Source: JBOGUF01 sp050696075 (GTDB taxonomy: Bacteria; Chloroflexota; Chloroflexia; Thermomicrobiales; UBA6265). Taken from it: a stretch of DNA of 64,000 nt. The notes under the pieces were generated by a model. The model had not been told where the DNA came from. It made no database searches and saw only the letters and a list, made by a program, of their open reading frames with translations. Each line of letters opens with the position of its first letter. Position 1 is the stretch's first letter. The DNA is taken from positions 1 to 64,000 of the forward strand of contig JBOGUF010000149.1 of the NCBI GenBank assembly GCA_050696075.1, in the 5' to 3' direction. The translations under genes were made by a program, and so were the position numbers. Shown in pieces: positions 1 to 8,336 of the stretch.

Positions 1-212
1 CTGCTGGTTGGCTTCCTCGACCGCGGGTCCATCGTCCGCTCCCTCCGTCGTGCGCGCCCTGTGGCAGCACAAGCTTGAGCATGCGGCGGCAAGTCTACCT
101 TTCGATGACAGCTTGCCGCGCCCCTACACGGATTGCGGAGTCAGCGTGCCTATGCGGGGGGGGCGTCGTCGGGGTCGCAGGGGGCCAGCCCGCCGGGCCG
201 GGTGAGGGTCCA

Positions 213-572
213 TCAGCGATTGCCGCTGGGGTAGGTGATTTCGTAGCCCTCGCCGCGGCGGGGGACGATCAGGGCGGCGAGGACGCCGCCGGCGTCGGTG
301 GCGAGATCAACCGCGACGTGCGCGCTACGGACGTGGCGGTCTGTCGGTTCTTCAAGGGCGAGGTAAAGTGCGCCGGTCGTGGGGTCGAGGCTGGCGGCGG
401 GTTCGTCGTCCGCTGGTAGGGCGACGCCGGGATGATCGACGTCGACGCCGATGAGGCGGCCCCCTTCGCCGACGTCGAGGACGGCCGGAACCGACCTGAT
501 GTGGGTGATGGGGCGCGACGACGCAAGAGCGAAGCGTATCGTATTGGCGCGGGTGTCGACGGTGATCTTCAT
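213..572 (-). CDS. DUF2283-like small protein
   Basis: A protein of 119 residues starting MKITVDTRANTIRFAL, the kind of opening seen in DUF2283 proteins. The family usually has about 60-70 residues and unknown function; this one looks long enough for two tandem copies, the second around residues 60-110 (TGALYLALEE...). No signal peptide or membrane segment is visible. Its ATG overlaps the stop codon of the upstream archease-like gene (ATGA at 569-572), so the two are probably translationally coupled. The family assignment rests on the N-terminal pattern only; the function is unknown. Confidence 0.6.
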   Translation of the reverse strand: MKITVDTRANTIRFALASSRPITHIRSVPAVLDVGEGGRLIGVDVDHPGVALPADDEPAASLDPTTGALYLALEEPTDRHVRSAHVAVDLATDAGGVLAALIVPRRGEGYEITYPSGNR

Positions 573-1006
573 CGAGGATGGACCGGCGCGAGCGTGACGG
601 TGATCGTGGTTTGCCCATGGTCCTCTGTTATGGCAACGTCGGTAATCTCAGGCACGTCGAGCGCCACATCGAGACCAGGGACGACGAAGGCGTAGCCCCA
701 GGCGGTGAGGCCGTCGTCGGTGCGCAGCAAGCCATCAAGGCGGAGACCGCCGACCGCGCCGCTGGATTCACGAGCTTCGTCGGCAAGTTGAGCGGCGAGC
801 GCCTGGACCAGGGCGGCAAGGTCGGGACGCTCGGCGCGTAGTGGGATAGCCATCGACGCCTCGGGCGAGCGATCGCGGGCGCCGGACGCGGTGAGAATGC
901 CGGTCAGGGCCGCCTCCACGGCGAGGGCGCGGCCGGGACCGTTGGCGATCACGGTCGCGCCGCGTCCATCGGCGGCATCGACGATCCGATAGGCCCCCTC
1001 CCCCAC
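569..1006 (-). CDS. Archease-like (SHS2-fold) protein
   Basis: 145 residues, close to the usual archease length (about 140). The order of elements fits archease: a YRIVDAADGRGATVIANG strand-turn at the N-terminus, a central DLAALVQALAAQLADEAR helix at the place of the conserved 'LL.DWL.ELL' helix, and a C-terminal stretch (about residues 110-140) of EITDVAITEDHGQTTITVTL. Archeases support RtcB RNA ligase or tRNA methylation; no rtcB is visible here. The GTG start at 1006 is chosen because AGGAGGT lies 8-10 bases upstream. The gene is coupled by a 4-base overlap to the downstream DUF2283-like gene. Divergence is considerable, so this is fold-level recognition. Confidence 0.55.
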   Translation of the reverse strand: MGEGAYRIVDAADGRGATVIANGPGRALAVEAALTGILTASGARDRSPEASMAIPLRAERPDLAALVQALAAQLADEARESSGAVGGLRLDGLLRTDDGLTAWGYAFVVPGLDVALDVPEITDVAITEDHGQTTITVTLAPVHPR

Positions 1007-1252
1007 TCCCTTTTACCTCCTCGTCGTTCCGGTGGGCGTCGTTGATCCGATAGCACGCGTATGCCCACCGCACAATAACACCGGCCGAACGACAGATGCA
1101 GGAGCTGGACTTCAATCTTATGTCAATACCGCCCTTTAGCCGGCGATTCACCGTTCACGGTACGAGAGTTGCGCAACGGATCGTCGTGAGCGTGCGGCGG
1201 CCGGGCATGCGTCGACGCGTGTCCGGGTCCGCGCGGCAAAGGGAGGTTCACC

Positions 1253-2170
1253 ATGACGATCCGGGGGATCGATCTCCTGGGCGTCGCCAAGTCGATGTAT
1301 CGGCAGGTCCAGGACGACGACTTGATGGACGAGGCGGCGGCGGTCGCCTACCACATCCTCTTCTCGGTTGTGCCGCTGTTGGTCTTCGTGACGGCCCTTT
1401 CCGGGTTCATCAGCAACGCCATCGGCCAGGACGACGTGGTGACGGACGTCACCACTTGGCTCTTTGAGCGGTTGCCGGCGGAAACCGCCGTGGCGGTTCA
1501 AGACCCGATTCGCGAGGTGCTGACGCAACAGGCGGGCGGCCTGCTCTCGATCGGCGCGGTCTTGGCGCTGTGGAGTGGTAAGAATGCGGTCGCGGCGATG
1601 ATGAAGGGGCTCAACACCGCCTTCGACGTCGAGGAGACGCGGTCGTGGCCGGTCCGGAACGGGATCGCGATTGGCCTGACGGCGGCGCTCGGGTTCGCGC
1701 TCATCGCCAGTTCGCTGGCCTTCATTGTCGGCTTGACGGCGTGGGAGCAGGTCACCGACTGGCTCGGCATTTCCGGGGGGTGGGTCACCGCCCTTTCCCT
1801 GGTTCGGTGGCCGGTGATCCTCGTCTTCCTCGTGGTGGGTATCGGCATCCTCTACTGGGCGGGACCGAACGTCGACGCCTCGTTTCGCTGGCTGACGCCG
1901 GGCGCGGTGCTGGCGGTCGTGCTTTGGGGGATTTCGACGCTGGGGCTGGGGCTCTACTTCCGCTACGCCGGGTCCTACGTCGCGGCCTACGGCGTGCTCG
2001 GCGGCGTCCTGGCCTTCATCTTCTGGCTCTACCTGGTCAGCTTGCTGATCCTGCTCGGCGGCGAGTTGAACGCCATTCTGCCGCGGCGGGCCGAAAGCGA
2101 CGCCTCCGGGGAAGCGACCGCGCGGGCCGGCACCCAAGCGACGCGACGGCAGACAGCCGCGGGGGCATAG
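1253..2170 (+). CDS. YihY/BrkB family inner-membrane protein
   Basis: 305 residues with about six hydrophobic segments (roughly residues 33-55, 95-115, 140-165, 180-205, 215-240, 248-270). The motif AAAVAYHILFSVVPLLVF near residue 30 and the C-terminal FWLYLVSLLILLGGELNA are typical of the YihY/BrkB (virulence factor BrkB, formerly 'RNase BN') family. Its members are polytopic membrane proteins of uncertain transport role; they are not RNases. The ATG at 1253 follows GGGAGG with good spacing. The C-terminal 35 residues are polar and Ala/Arg-rich, probably cytoplasmic. It is transcribed away from the archease-like gene, with about 245 bases of shared upstream sequence. Confidence 0.88.
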   Translation: MTIRGIDLLGVAKSMYRQVQDDDLMDEAAAVAYHILFSVVPLLVFVTALSGFISNAIGQDDVVTDVTTWLFERLPAETAVAVQDPIREVLTQQAGGLLSIGAVLALWSGKNAVAAMMKGLNTAFDVEETRSWPVRNGIAIGLTAALGFALIASSLAFIVGLTAWEQVTDWLGISGGWVTALSLVRWPVILVFLVVGIGILYWAGPNVDASFRWLTPGAVLAVVLWGISTLGLGLYFRYAGSYVAAYGVLGGVLAFIFWLYLVSLLILLGGELNAILPRRAESDASGEATARAGTQATRRQTAAGA

Positions 2171-2192
2171 CGGCCTGCCATCGGCAACGAGG

Positions 2193-2206
2193 GTTCCACG
2201 TGGAAC
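2193..2206. promoter_or_regulatory. parS-like perfect palindrome
   Basis: The 14-mer GTTCCACGTGGAAC is a perfect palindrome centred on CACGTG. It lies in the spacer between the BrkB-family gene and the ECF sigma gene. It resembles bacterial parS centromere sites (consensus GTTNCACGTGNAAC). No second perfect copy was noticed in this window. Other uses, such as a regulator operator for the sigma operon, remain possible. Confidence 0.45.
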
Positions 2207-2386
2207 GTACACCCGGGTGGAGTCCGTCTCGGACACCAGGCGGGCCGCGATTCCCCATCTGCTATGCTGGCGCGATATCGAAGGGGCGGTCGATCCCGGC
2301 CGCCTTTCGGCGCGCTCATGGGTCCGGCGAAACGGAACGCCCATGCGGCGCGTTGGAAAGGCGGAAAGGATGGGGTGGCCGCCAGG

Positions 2387-3022
2387 ATGGATCAGGCACT
2401 CGTTTGGGCCGGGCAGGCAGGAAATCGAACCGGCGCACGAGTTGGGGGCGGCGGCGTGGTTGACGACGGGGATCTCGTAGCGCGGGCACGCGCGGGAGAC
2501 CCGGTCGCCTTTGAGCGGCTCTTCGAGTCGTACCACGCGCCGGTGCTCAACTATCTGCATCGCATGGTCGGCGATCGCGCGCTGGCCGAGGACTTGACCC
2601 AGGACGCCTTCGTCAAGGCGTATCGGGCGTTGCCCAATACCCGGCCCGATCTCGCCTTCAAAGCCTGGATCTATCGGATCGCCACCAATACCGCCATCTC
2701 CCACTTGCGCCGCAAGAAGCTGGTGCAGTGGGTGCCGTTCCTGGCTGGTCAGGAGCATGCCTCCGACGAGGCGATCGACCGCTCGGTCAGCCGCAAGTAC
2801 GATGTTGAGCAGACGCTGGAGAAGTTACCACAGCACTACGCGGCGGCGCTGCTGCTGCGCCACTACCAGGGGTTGTCGCTGGCCGAGACGGCAGGCGCCC
2901 TGGGCATCACCGAAAATGCCGCCAAGCTCCGGCTCTTCCGGGCGCGAAAGGCCTTCGCGGCGGCGTATGGGAACCCGAACGAGGATGCATCGACCGTGAA
3001 CGGCGAGGATGAGGACCGATGA
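2387..3022 (+). CDS. ECF-type RNA polymerase sigma factor
   Basis: A sigma-70 family factor of the extracytoplasmic-function type. Region 2 is seen as FERLFESYHAPVLNYLHRM, then LAEDLTQDAFVKAYRAL, and AFKAWIYRIATNTAISHLRR (promoter -10 recognition). Region 4 is seen as LEKLPQHYAAALLLRHYQG, then LAETAGALGITENAAKLRL (-35 helix-turn-helix). The start is uncertain: ATG 2387 is given, while GTG 2456 would begin right at the conserved core (VDDGDLVARA). The gene ends in a 4-base ATGA overlap with the next gene, an anti-sigma-like protein, which is the normal arrangement for a sigma and its membrane-bound regulator. Confidence 0.9.
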   Translation: MDQALVWAGQAGNRTGARVGGGGVVDDGDLVARARAGDPVAFERLFESYHAPVLNYLHRMVGDRALAEDLTQDAFVKAYRALPNTRPDLAFKAWIYRIATNTAISHLRRKKLVQWVPFLAGQEHASDEAIDRSVSRKYDVEQTLEKLPQHYAAALLLRHYQGLSLAETAGALGITENAAKLRLFRARKAFAAAYGNPNEDASTVNGEDEDR

Positions 3023-6000
3023 GCGCGCATCGCCCATCGGACCAGCAGAGGGCCGGACGCCCGGCCGAAATGACGCACGCCGAGGCCGAGTCGCTGATCT
3101 CGTCCCGGATGGACGGGGCGCTCGACCCGGTGGCGAACCCGGCGTTGATGGCCCATCTGGCGGGCTGCCCGTCGTGCCGCGCCTTCGCTTCGCGGATGGA
3201 CGTGCTCTCCCGCGGCCTACGCGACCTGCCGCACCTCCCGGCGAGCCCGACGGTGAGCCGGCAGGTGCGCGAACGGGTGGAGCAAGGGCAATCGCCATGG
3301 GCGCGGCTGCTGGCCGGTCTGAGCGGCGGCGGGCGCTGGAGCCCGGCGCCGATCGCCGCGGCGGCGATGGTCTTCGTGGCCGCGCTCGCCTTCGTCATCA
3401 TCACCCAGATCGGCGGCGAGGAGGGCGGAGGGCGGCTCGAGGCGCCCAGCAGCACCGTCGTCGACTCGCGGGCCGCCACCGAGACCGCGACGAGCGATCT
3501 GGCCCAGATTGCGACGCCGACACCGGACGCACCGGAGGAGGAGACCACCGAACCGACGCCCAGCCCGACGATGCCACCGAACGTGCAGGTGACCGTCGCG
3601 GCCACGTCGGAGCCAACGCTGGCGCCCACCGACCGACCGACGATTGCGCTCACCGTGCCCGATCCGACCGCGACCGCGACCAGCGCGCCGTCGCCAACGG
3701 CGACCACGGTGCTGCCAACGGCGACCGCGACAGCCGAGCCGACGCCGACAGAGACGCCCGTTCCGGCGACCGCGACAGCCACCGTGACGCCGCGGCCGAC
3801 CGCGACGGCCACGCCGGAGCCGACCGAGACGCCGATTCCGGCGACGCCGACGGCGGAGCCGACTGAGACACCCGAACCGACGGAAATGCCGACGGAGGAA
3901 CCCACATCCACGCCAACAGAGGAGCCGACGACAACGCCGACGGAAGAGCCCACCGCCACCGCGACGCCGGATCCGACTGAGACGCCGGAGCCGTCCCCCT
4001 CCCCTACTCTCGACCCGACGGCAACGGCGACCGTGGAACCCACGGCGACGGCGACAGCGACAGCGGAACCAACCGCCAGCGCGACTCCTGAGCCGACCGC
4101 GTCGGCGACGCCGGAACCGACTGCCACGGCGACGCCGGAACCGACCGCGTCGGCGACACCGGAACCAACGGCGACCGCGACGGCGATTCCGACGGAATCG
4201 GTGCGGATCGCGATTCAGGATCAGGACGGGCAGCCGGTCGGCGGCGCGTGCTTCACCCTCAGCGGGCAAGTTGAGGTCGGCCCGGTTTGCGACAACGAAC
4301 AAGGGGACGCTGACGACGCCACGGGCCTGATCGAGATCCCCGACGTGCCGGTCGGTGAGTACGCGCTGTCGCAGGCGGTCGTGCCGGAGGGATACGCCGG
4401 TCGTGACCCGGAGACGGTGGACGTCGAGGCCGGCGAGGCGACCGAGGTCACCGTCGAGAACACCCTGACAATGGGCACGCTCCAGGTGGTCACGGTCGAC
4501 CAAGACGGCAACCCGGTGCCGGATACCTGCTATGACCTGACGTCCTTCGAGGAGGTCTGCGACCAGGACGCCAACGGCGACGTGATGCTGCCCGAGGCGC
4601 CGATCGGCGACTACGAGGTGACACAGTCGCAACTCCCCGAGGGGTATGCGCCGTCTGAGGAAACAACCCAGGACGCGAGCGTGGCGCCGGGCGAGACGAC
4701 CGTCGTGGAGTTCGTCGTCCAACTGCTACCCGGGGGGCTGCGGATTGCCGTCACCGACGAGGAGACCGACGAGTTGGTCGGCGGCGCCTGCGTCCAGATC
4801 GAGGGGCAGGAGACGGTCGAGGTCTGTGACGACGAGGAAGGTGACACGGACGACGGCGAGGGCGAAATCGCGGTCGCGGACCTGACGCCAGGCGACTACG
4901 AGGTGACGATTAGCGAACTCCCCGCGGGCTACGAAGACGTGGAGGCGCTGACGGTTGCCGTTGCGGCGGGCGAGGAGTCGGAATTGCCGTTGCCGCTGCC
5001 GCCGCTGCCGGAGCCGACGGCGACGCCGACCGAGGAACCGACCGCACCCCCTACTGAGGAGCCGACTCAACCGCCGATCGTGCCGCGCGGTGAAAGCACA
5101 GCGGTTCCGATTGACGAACCAGACGAGCCGGAGGAAGAACCGACGTCCGAGGAGATCATCTCAGCGGAAGCGACCGAGGAACCAACCGAAGAACCGACCG
5201 AGGAGCCCGTCGCCGAGGAAACCGAGCCGAGCATCCTCCAGGCCGACGAGGACGAGACAGCAACAGCCGAGGTTGGGGCCGCGGATCTCACCCCAACGAC
5301 CGAGGCGACCGAAGAGCCGACGGTCGAGGCGGCCGATGAGCCAGATCTGAGCGACGCGGAGGTCATCGCGCCGCTCCAGATCGCGCCGGTGGTGACGGAC
5401 GCGCCGCTGGCGGTGGCGCCGGGCGGAGGCGCATTCGCTTATTATGTCAATAACACGGAGCTGGCGGTCGGTGAGTTCGGCGGCAGCGCCCACCCGTTGG
5501 AGACGTCATACTGGCCGTCTTGGTCGCCCGGTGGCGCCCTCCTCTACGCCTACCCAACGGACACCGGCGGCACCGGCGTCGCCGTCTGGTCGGGCGGGAC
5601 GACCGTGATTACGACCGGCACGGATGACGACGGCAACGCGGTGTCGGATGTGCCCGCGGGCTGGATCGGCGATCAGCTCTACTATCTGCGCACCTACGAG
5701 GACGGATCCGGTCAGGTCGAATTGCGCAGCGCCAGCGCGACCGGCAGCGGCGACGCCGCCGTCTGGGAAGGCGCGGAGATTGGATTCGCCGGCCAACGAC
5801 CGATCGCGGTCTCCGGCTTGGGCGTCTTGATCCCAACAACGTCGTCGTGGTTGCTCATTTCCCCCGATGGAAATGAGTCGGTCATCGACGACAACCCGAG
5901 CGGCTCAATCGGCGAGTCGATCGTCAGCCCCGGTGGTTCGCTGATCGCATATGTTGCCAATGGGCAACTGATCGTGGCCGCGGTCAACCAACCGGGCACC

Positions 6001-6249
6001 GGTGTCTGGAGCACGCTCCCCTACCCGACCGGTGGCTTCGCCTGGTCGCCCTCGGGAGAGCAACTCGTCTTGTCCGACGGCTCCTCGCTGAGCATCTACA
6101 CCAACCAGGGCGCCTTGGTCGGCACGGTGGCAAACGAGTCCGGCTTGCTCGTGACGGCGCCCGTCTGGGACGGTTCCGGCATCATCTTCCTGGAAGCCGC
6201 GCCGACGCCGAGCATCCGTCGCATCTCACCGGATGCGTTCGTGCCCTAA
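3019..6249 (+). CDS. Giant anti-sigma-like surface protein with PT-rich stalk, SpaA-like domains and beta-propeller
   Basis: 1,076 residues. The cytoplasmic N-terminus carries a putative zinc-finger anti-sigma domain with the motif HLAGCPSC (H-x3-C-x2-C) near residues 46-55. One membrane segment follows (residues about 112-133, PIAAAAMVFVAALAFVIITQ). Residues about 170-395 are a Thr/Pro/Glu low-complexity stalk. Three consecutive SpaA/prealbumin-like beta domains (about 395-487, 487-572, 572-657) each contain two cysteines and an end pattern such as GEYALSQAVVPEGY. A second PT/E-rich linker leads to a TolB/WD40-like propeller (about 787-1076) with several WSP(G/S)G blade motifs. The 4-base overlap with the sigma gene implies it senses outside conditions and holds that sigma factor. 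The unusual outer part suggests a surface sensor; its ligand is unknown. Confidence 0.85.
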   Translation: MSAHRPSDQQRAGRPAEMTHAEAESLISSRMDGALDPVANPALMAHLAGCPSCRAFASRMDVLSRGLRDLPHLPASPTVSRQVRERVEQGQSPWARLLAGLSGGGRWSPAPIAAAAMVFVAALAFVIITQIGGEEGGGRLEAPSSTVVDSRAATETATSDLAQIATPTPDAPEEETTEPTPSPTMPPNVQVTVAATSEPTLAPTDRPTIALTVPDPTATATSAPSPTATTVLPTATATAEPTPTETPVPATATATVTPRPTATATPEPTETPIPATPTAEPTETPEPTEMPTEEPTSTPTEEPTTTPTEEPTATATPDPTETPEPSPSPTLDPTATATVEPTATATATAEPTASATPEPTASATPEPTATATPEPTASATPEPTATATAIPTESVRIAIQDQDGQPVGGACFTLSGQVEVGPVCDNEQGDADDATGLIEIPDVPVGEYALSQAVVPEGYAGRDPETVDVEAGEATEVTVENTLTMGTLQVVTVDQDGNPVPDTCYDLTSFEEVCDQDANGDVMLPEAPIGDYEVTQSQLPEGYAPSEETTQDASVAPGETTVVEFVVQLLPGGLRIAVTDEETDELVGGACVQIEGQETVEVCDDEEGDTDDGEGEIAVADLTPGDYEVTISELPAGYEDVEALTVAVAAGEESELPLPLPPLPEPTATPTEEPTAPPTEEPTQPPIVPRGESTAVPIDEPDEPEEEPTSEEIISAEATEEPTEEPTEEPVAEETEPSILQADEDETATAEVGAADLTPTTEATEEPTVEAADEPDLSDAEVIAPLQIAPVVTDAPLAVAPGGGAFAYYVNNTELAVGEFGGSAHPLETSYWPSWSPGGALLYAYPTDTGGTGVAVWSGGTTVITTGTDDDGNAVSDVPAGWIGDQLYYLRTYEDGSGQVELRSASATGSGDAAVWEGAEIGFAGQRPIAVSGLGVLIPTTSSWLLISPDGNESVIDDNPSGSIGESIVSPGGSLIAYVANGQLIVAAVNQPGTGVWSTLPYPTGGFAWSPSGEQLVLSDGSSLSIYTNQGALVGTVANESGLLVTAPVWDGSGIIFLEAAPTPSIRRISPDAFVP
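3541..4197 (+). repeat. Degenerate Thr/Pro/Glu-coding tandem repeat
   Basis: In-frame low-complexity DNA inside the anti-sigma-like gene, built from imperfect repeats coding for units such as EPTATATPEPTE and EPTASATPEP. It forms the extracellular stalk. Codons vary while the amino acids are kept, which argues for selection on the protein rather than recent slippage, although repeat-number change is likely between strains. Confidence 0.8.
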
Positions 6250-6385
6250 CGCACGGGATGTCGCCATTCTTATGCCTACTATACGATCGTTCTATGCGCT
6301 CTCCTCCACCCGGGTGGACCGATGGCCACCGTCGGATGGTAGACTCGGGCGGACCGGTCGCACGGAGCCGGCCGTAGGGAGCACG

Positions 6386-6976
6386 ATGACCGATAACCAG
6401 CGGTCCGCCGGGACCCGATTCGGACGGACCATTGTCTCGGCAGTGGCGGGCAAGGCGATCGATCAACAGGTGCACGCGGTCGTTTATGCGGCGAACGCGC
6501 GGGGAATCATGGGGGCGGGAACGGCGAGCGCGATCCGCCTCGCGGCCGGTCCCGAGGTTGAGCGCGAGGCGATGGCAGGCGCGCCCCACGACCTTGGCAC
6601 AGCTTTCCTCACCGGCGCGGGCAACTTGACCGACCGCGGAATCCAGTCGGTGATTCATGCCGTCATCGCTCCAGCCCTCGGTGATTCCCCGCGCCTGCAT
6701 ATGATCCAGCGGGCCGTCGGGGCGGCGCTTCGGGTCGCCGACAACGCGCGAGTCCGCAATCTGGCCATGCCGCTCCTCGGTCTTCCCAGCGACGCCGACG
6801 AGCAGGAGCGCGGCGCGATGGCCGAACACGTCGTCGACGAAGTCGTCGCCTATTTGCGCCGCGGCACGACTCGCCTGGAGCAAATCGTGATCGCCGCCGG
6901 TCTTGCCGACGAAGCCGCCGCCGTCGACGCGGCAATCCGCCGCGCCCGTGAGCGCTCCTGGCTAAGCAAACCGTGA
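6386..6976 (+). CDS. Macro-domain-like protein
   Basis: 196 residues. The stretch HAVVYAANARGIMGAGTASA near residue 30 matches the ADP-ribose-binding loop of macro domains (usually 'vNAAN..l..GGGv..aI'), and DNARVRNLAMPLLG near residue 120 matches the second conserved strand. Macro domains bind or hydrolyse ADP-ribose derivatives. The usual A-A-N is kept (AANA), but GGG is replaced by MGAG. ATG 6386 is chosen because AGGGAG lies just upstream; the open frame could extend to 6233. The gene ends in a GTGA overlap with the downstream hydrolase, so the pair is probably one operon. Confidence 0.7.
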   Translation: MTDNQRSAGTRFGRTIVSAVAGKAIDQQVHAVVYAANARGIMGAGTASAIRLAAGPEVEREAMAGAPHDLGTAFLTGAGNLTDRGIQSVIHAVIAPALGDSPRLHMIQRAVGAALRVADNARVRNLAMPLLGLPSDADEQERGAMAEHVVDEVVAYLRRGTTRLEQIVIAAGLADEAAAVDAAIRRARERSWLSKP

Positions 6977-8256
6977 CCGAGTCCGACCAAACGCCGCTCG
7001 ATGAGACGATTGCAACCTGGCGGTTTGCGCGCGAGGGATGGCGTCTCTCCCGGCGGTTGAACCCCCGCATGGTTGATCTCTATCTGCGGTTGCGCTCGGG
7101 TCGTGGCCTGCCCCACTCCTTTCGCGCGCGGTTTCTCGCGATGCAGATCCCCGAAGAGACGATCGACCGGGCGTTAGGGGAGATTCGTGGCCTTGGCGAC
7201 TGGATGGGCGCCTGGAATCGCGCTGCTCAACGCCATCTTGGGGAGGCGCGACGCGAGGACGCGGCCGGTCGCTGGCAGGAAGCGGCGACCGCCCGCCGTC
7301 ATGCCTCGATGTGCTACCACGTGGCCTATCTCGTCACCGACACCGACGCGCGCACCGTGCGCGCCCTGCGCGCGGCCTCAGTCGCCGTGTTTGGGCAGGC
7401 GCTGCCGCTGCTTATGGCCGAAACCCGTCGCGTGGCGGTGCGCTGGCGCGCGAGTGAGCTGCCCGGATACCTAGCGCACGGCCCGGCGGCGCCGGTTGAA
7501 CGACGGCCGTTGGTCGTCCTCCTCAACGGCGCGACGACGACCAAAGAGGAACTGCTCCTTTGGTCTCGCCCATTCCTGGCGCAGCGCCTGTCGGTGTTGG
7601 CACTCGATTGGCCAGGAACGGGCGAGGCGCACGCGGTGGGGCCGGTCTCCAGTCAATGCGACGACATTACCGAGGGGATCATGGCGCTTGTCGGCGAGCA
7701 TCCCACGCTCGACCCGGAGCGCATCGGCCTCGTTGGCTTCAGCCTGGGCGGCGCCGTTGCCATCCGCGCGGCGGCCCAAGAGCGCCGGATTGCCGCGTGC
7801 GCGGTCGTCACCGCGCCGTATGACGCCGCACGTTGGGTGCGATCGGTCAATCCGATCGTGCGGCAACAGTTGGTCGGCATCGGCGGCGCCACCGTTTCAC
7901 TGGACGACGTGGCGGCCGACTTTTCGACCGTCGATGCGTTGCCTCGTTTACGGTGTCCACTCCTGGTCTTCGGGGCTGGGCGCGATCTCGTCATCCCGCC
8001 GGAGGAGGCGATGCACCTGGCGGCGGCCGGAGGCGATCTGGCGACGCTGGTTTGGTATCCCACCGGCGCCCACGGGCTCTACGCCTTCGTCGACGATTGG
8101 ACGCCGATCGCCTCGCGCTGGTTGGCCGAAACGATCGGCGATGGGGCGATCGAGGTTGAGGACGAGTCCACCTGGGTGGATGACGACTTCGCGGATGACC
8201 TCCCCGCCGTCGTCGTGCGGTCCGCGCCAACCGAGACGAGTCGGGACGGGACATAA
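6973..8256 (+). CDS. Alpha/beta hydrolase, FrsA/esterase-like
   Basis: 427 residues. The N-terminal half (1-165) is a helical cap-like region, followed by an alpha/beta hydrolase core. The nucleophile elbow GFSLGG is near residue 258, the acidic residue lies in FGAGRDLVIPPEEA (about 335) and the histidine in YPTGAHGLYAF (about 365), so the catalytic triad seems complete. The architecture resembles FrsA/DUF1100-type esterases. The last 45 residues are acidic. The GTG start overlaps the stop of the macro-domain gene, which suggests joint expression. The substrate cannot be told from sequence. Confidence 0.8.
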   Translation: MTESDQTPLDETIATWRFAREGWRLSRRLNPRMVDLYLRLRSGRGLPHSFRARFLAMQIPEETIDRALGEIRGLGDWMGAWNRAAQRHLGEARREDAAGRWQEAATARRHASMCYHVAYLVTDTDARTVRALRAASVAVFGQALPLLMAETRRVAVRWRASELPGYLAHGPAAPVERRPLVVLLNGATTTKEELLLWSRPFLAQRLSVLALDWPGTGEAHAVGPVSSQCDDITEGIMALVGEHPTLDPERIGLVGFSLGGAVAIRAAAQERRIAACAVVTAPYDAARWVRSVNPIVRQQLVGIGGATVSLDDVAADFSTVDALPRLRCPLLVFGAGRDLVIPPEEAMHLAAAGGDLATLVWYPTGAHGLYAFVDDWTPIASRWLAETIGDGAIEVEDESTWVDDDFADDLPAVVVRSAPTETSRDGT

Positions 8257-8336
8257 TAACATCGACGATCGCTCGTTACGGGCACAACGTAAGTAGGGGG
8301 TGGACACCTAGGTCAGCCCTTGCCTGAATTGTGCTG

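Noticed and set aside
1..212. Short plus-strand frames at the left edge
   Set aside because: No start signal, motif or continuity that distinguishes them from chance in GC-rich sequence.
1148..2758. Long minus-strand frame opposite the BrkB and sigma genes
   Set aside because: Arg/Pro/Gly-rich translation with no domain; mirror of GC-rich coding on the plus strand.
2907..4127. Minus-strand frame encoding Val/Gly/Ser repeats
   Set aside because: Complement of the PT-rich stalk repeat; the plus strand has the anti-sigma domain, TM and coupled start.
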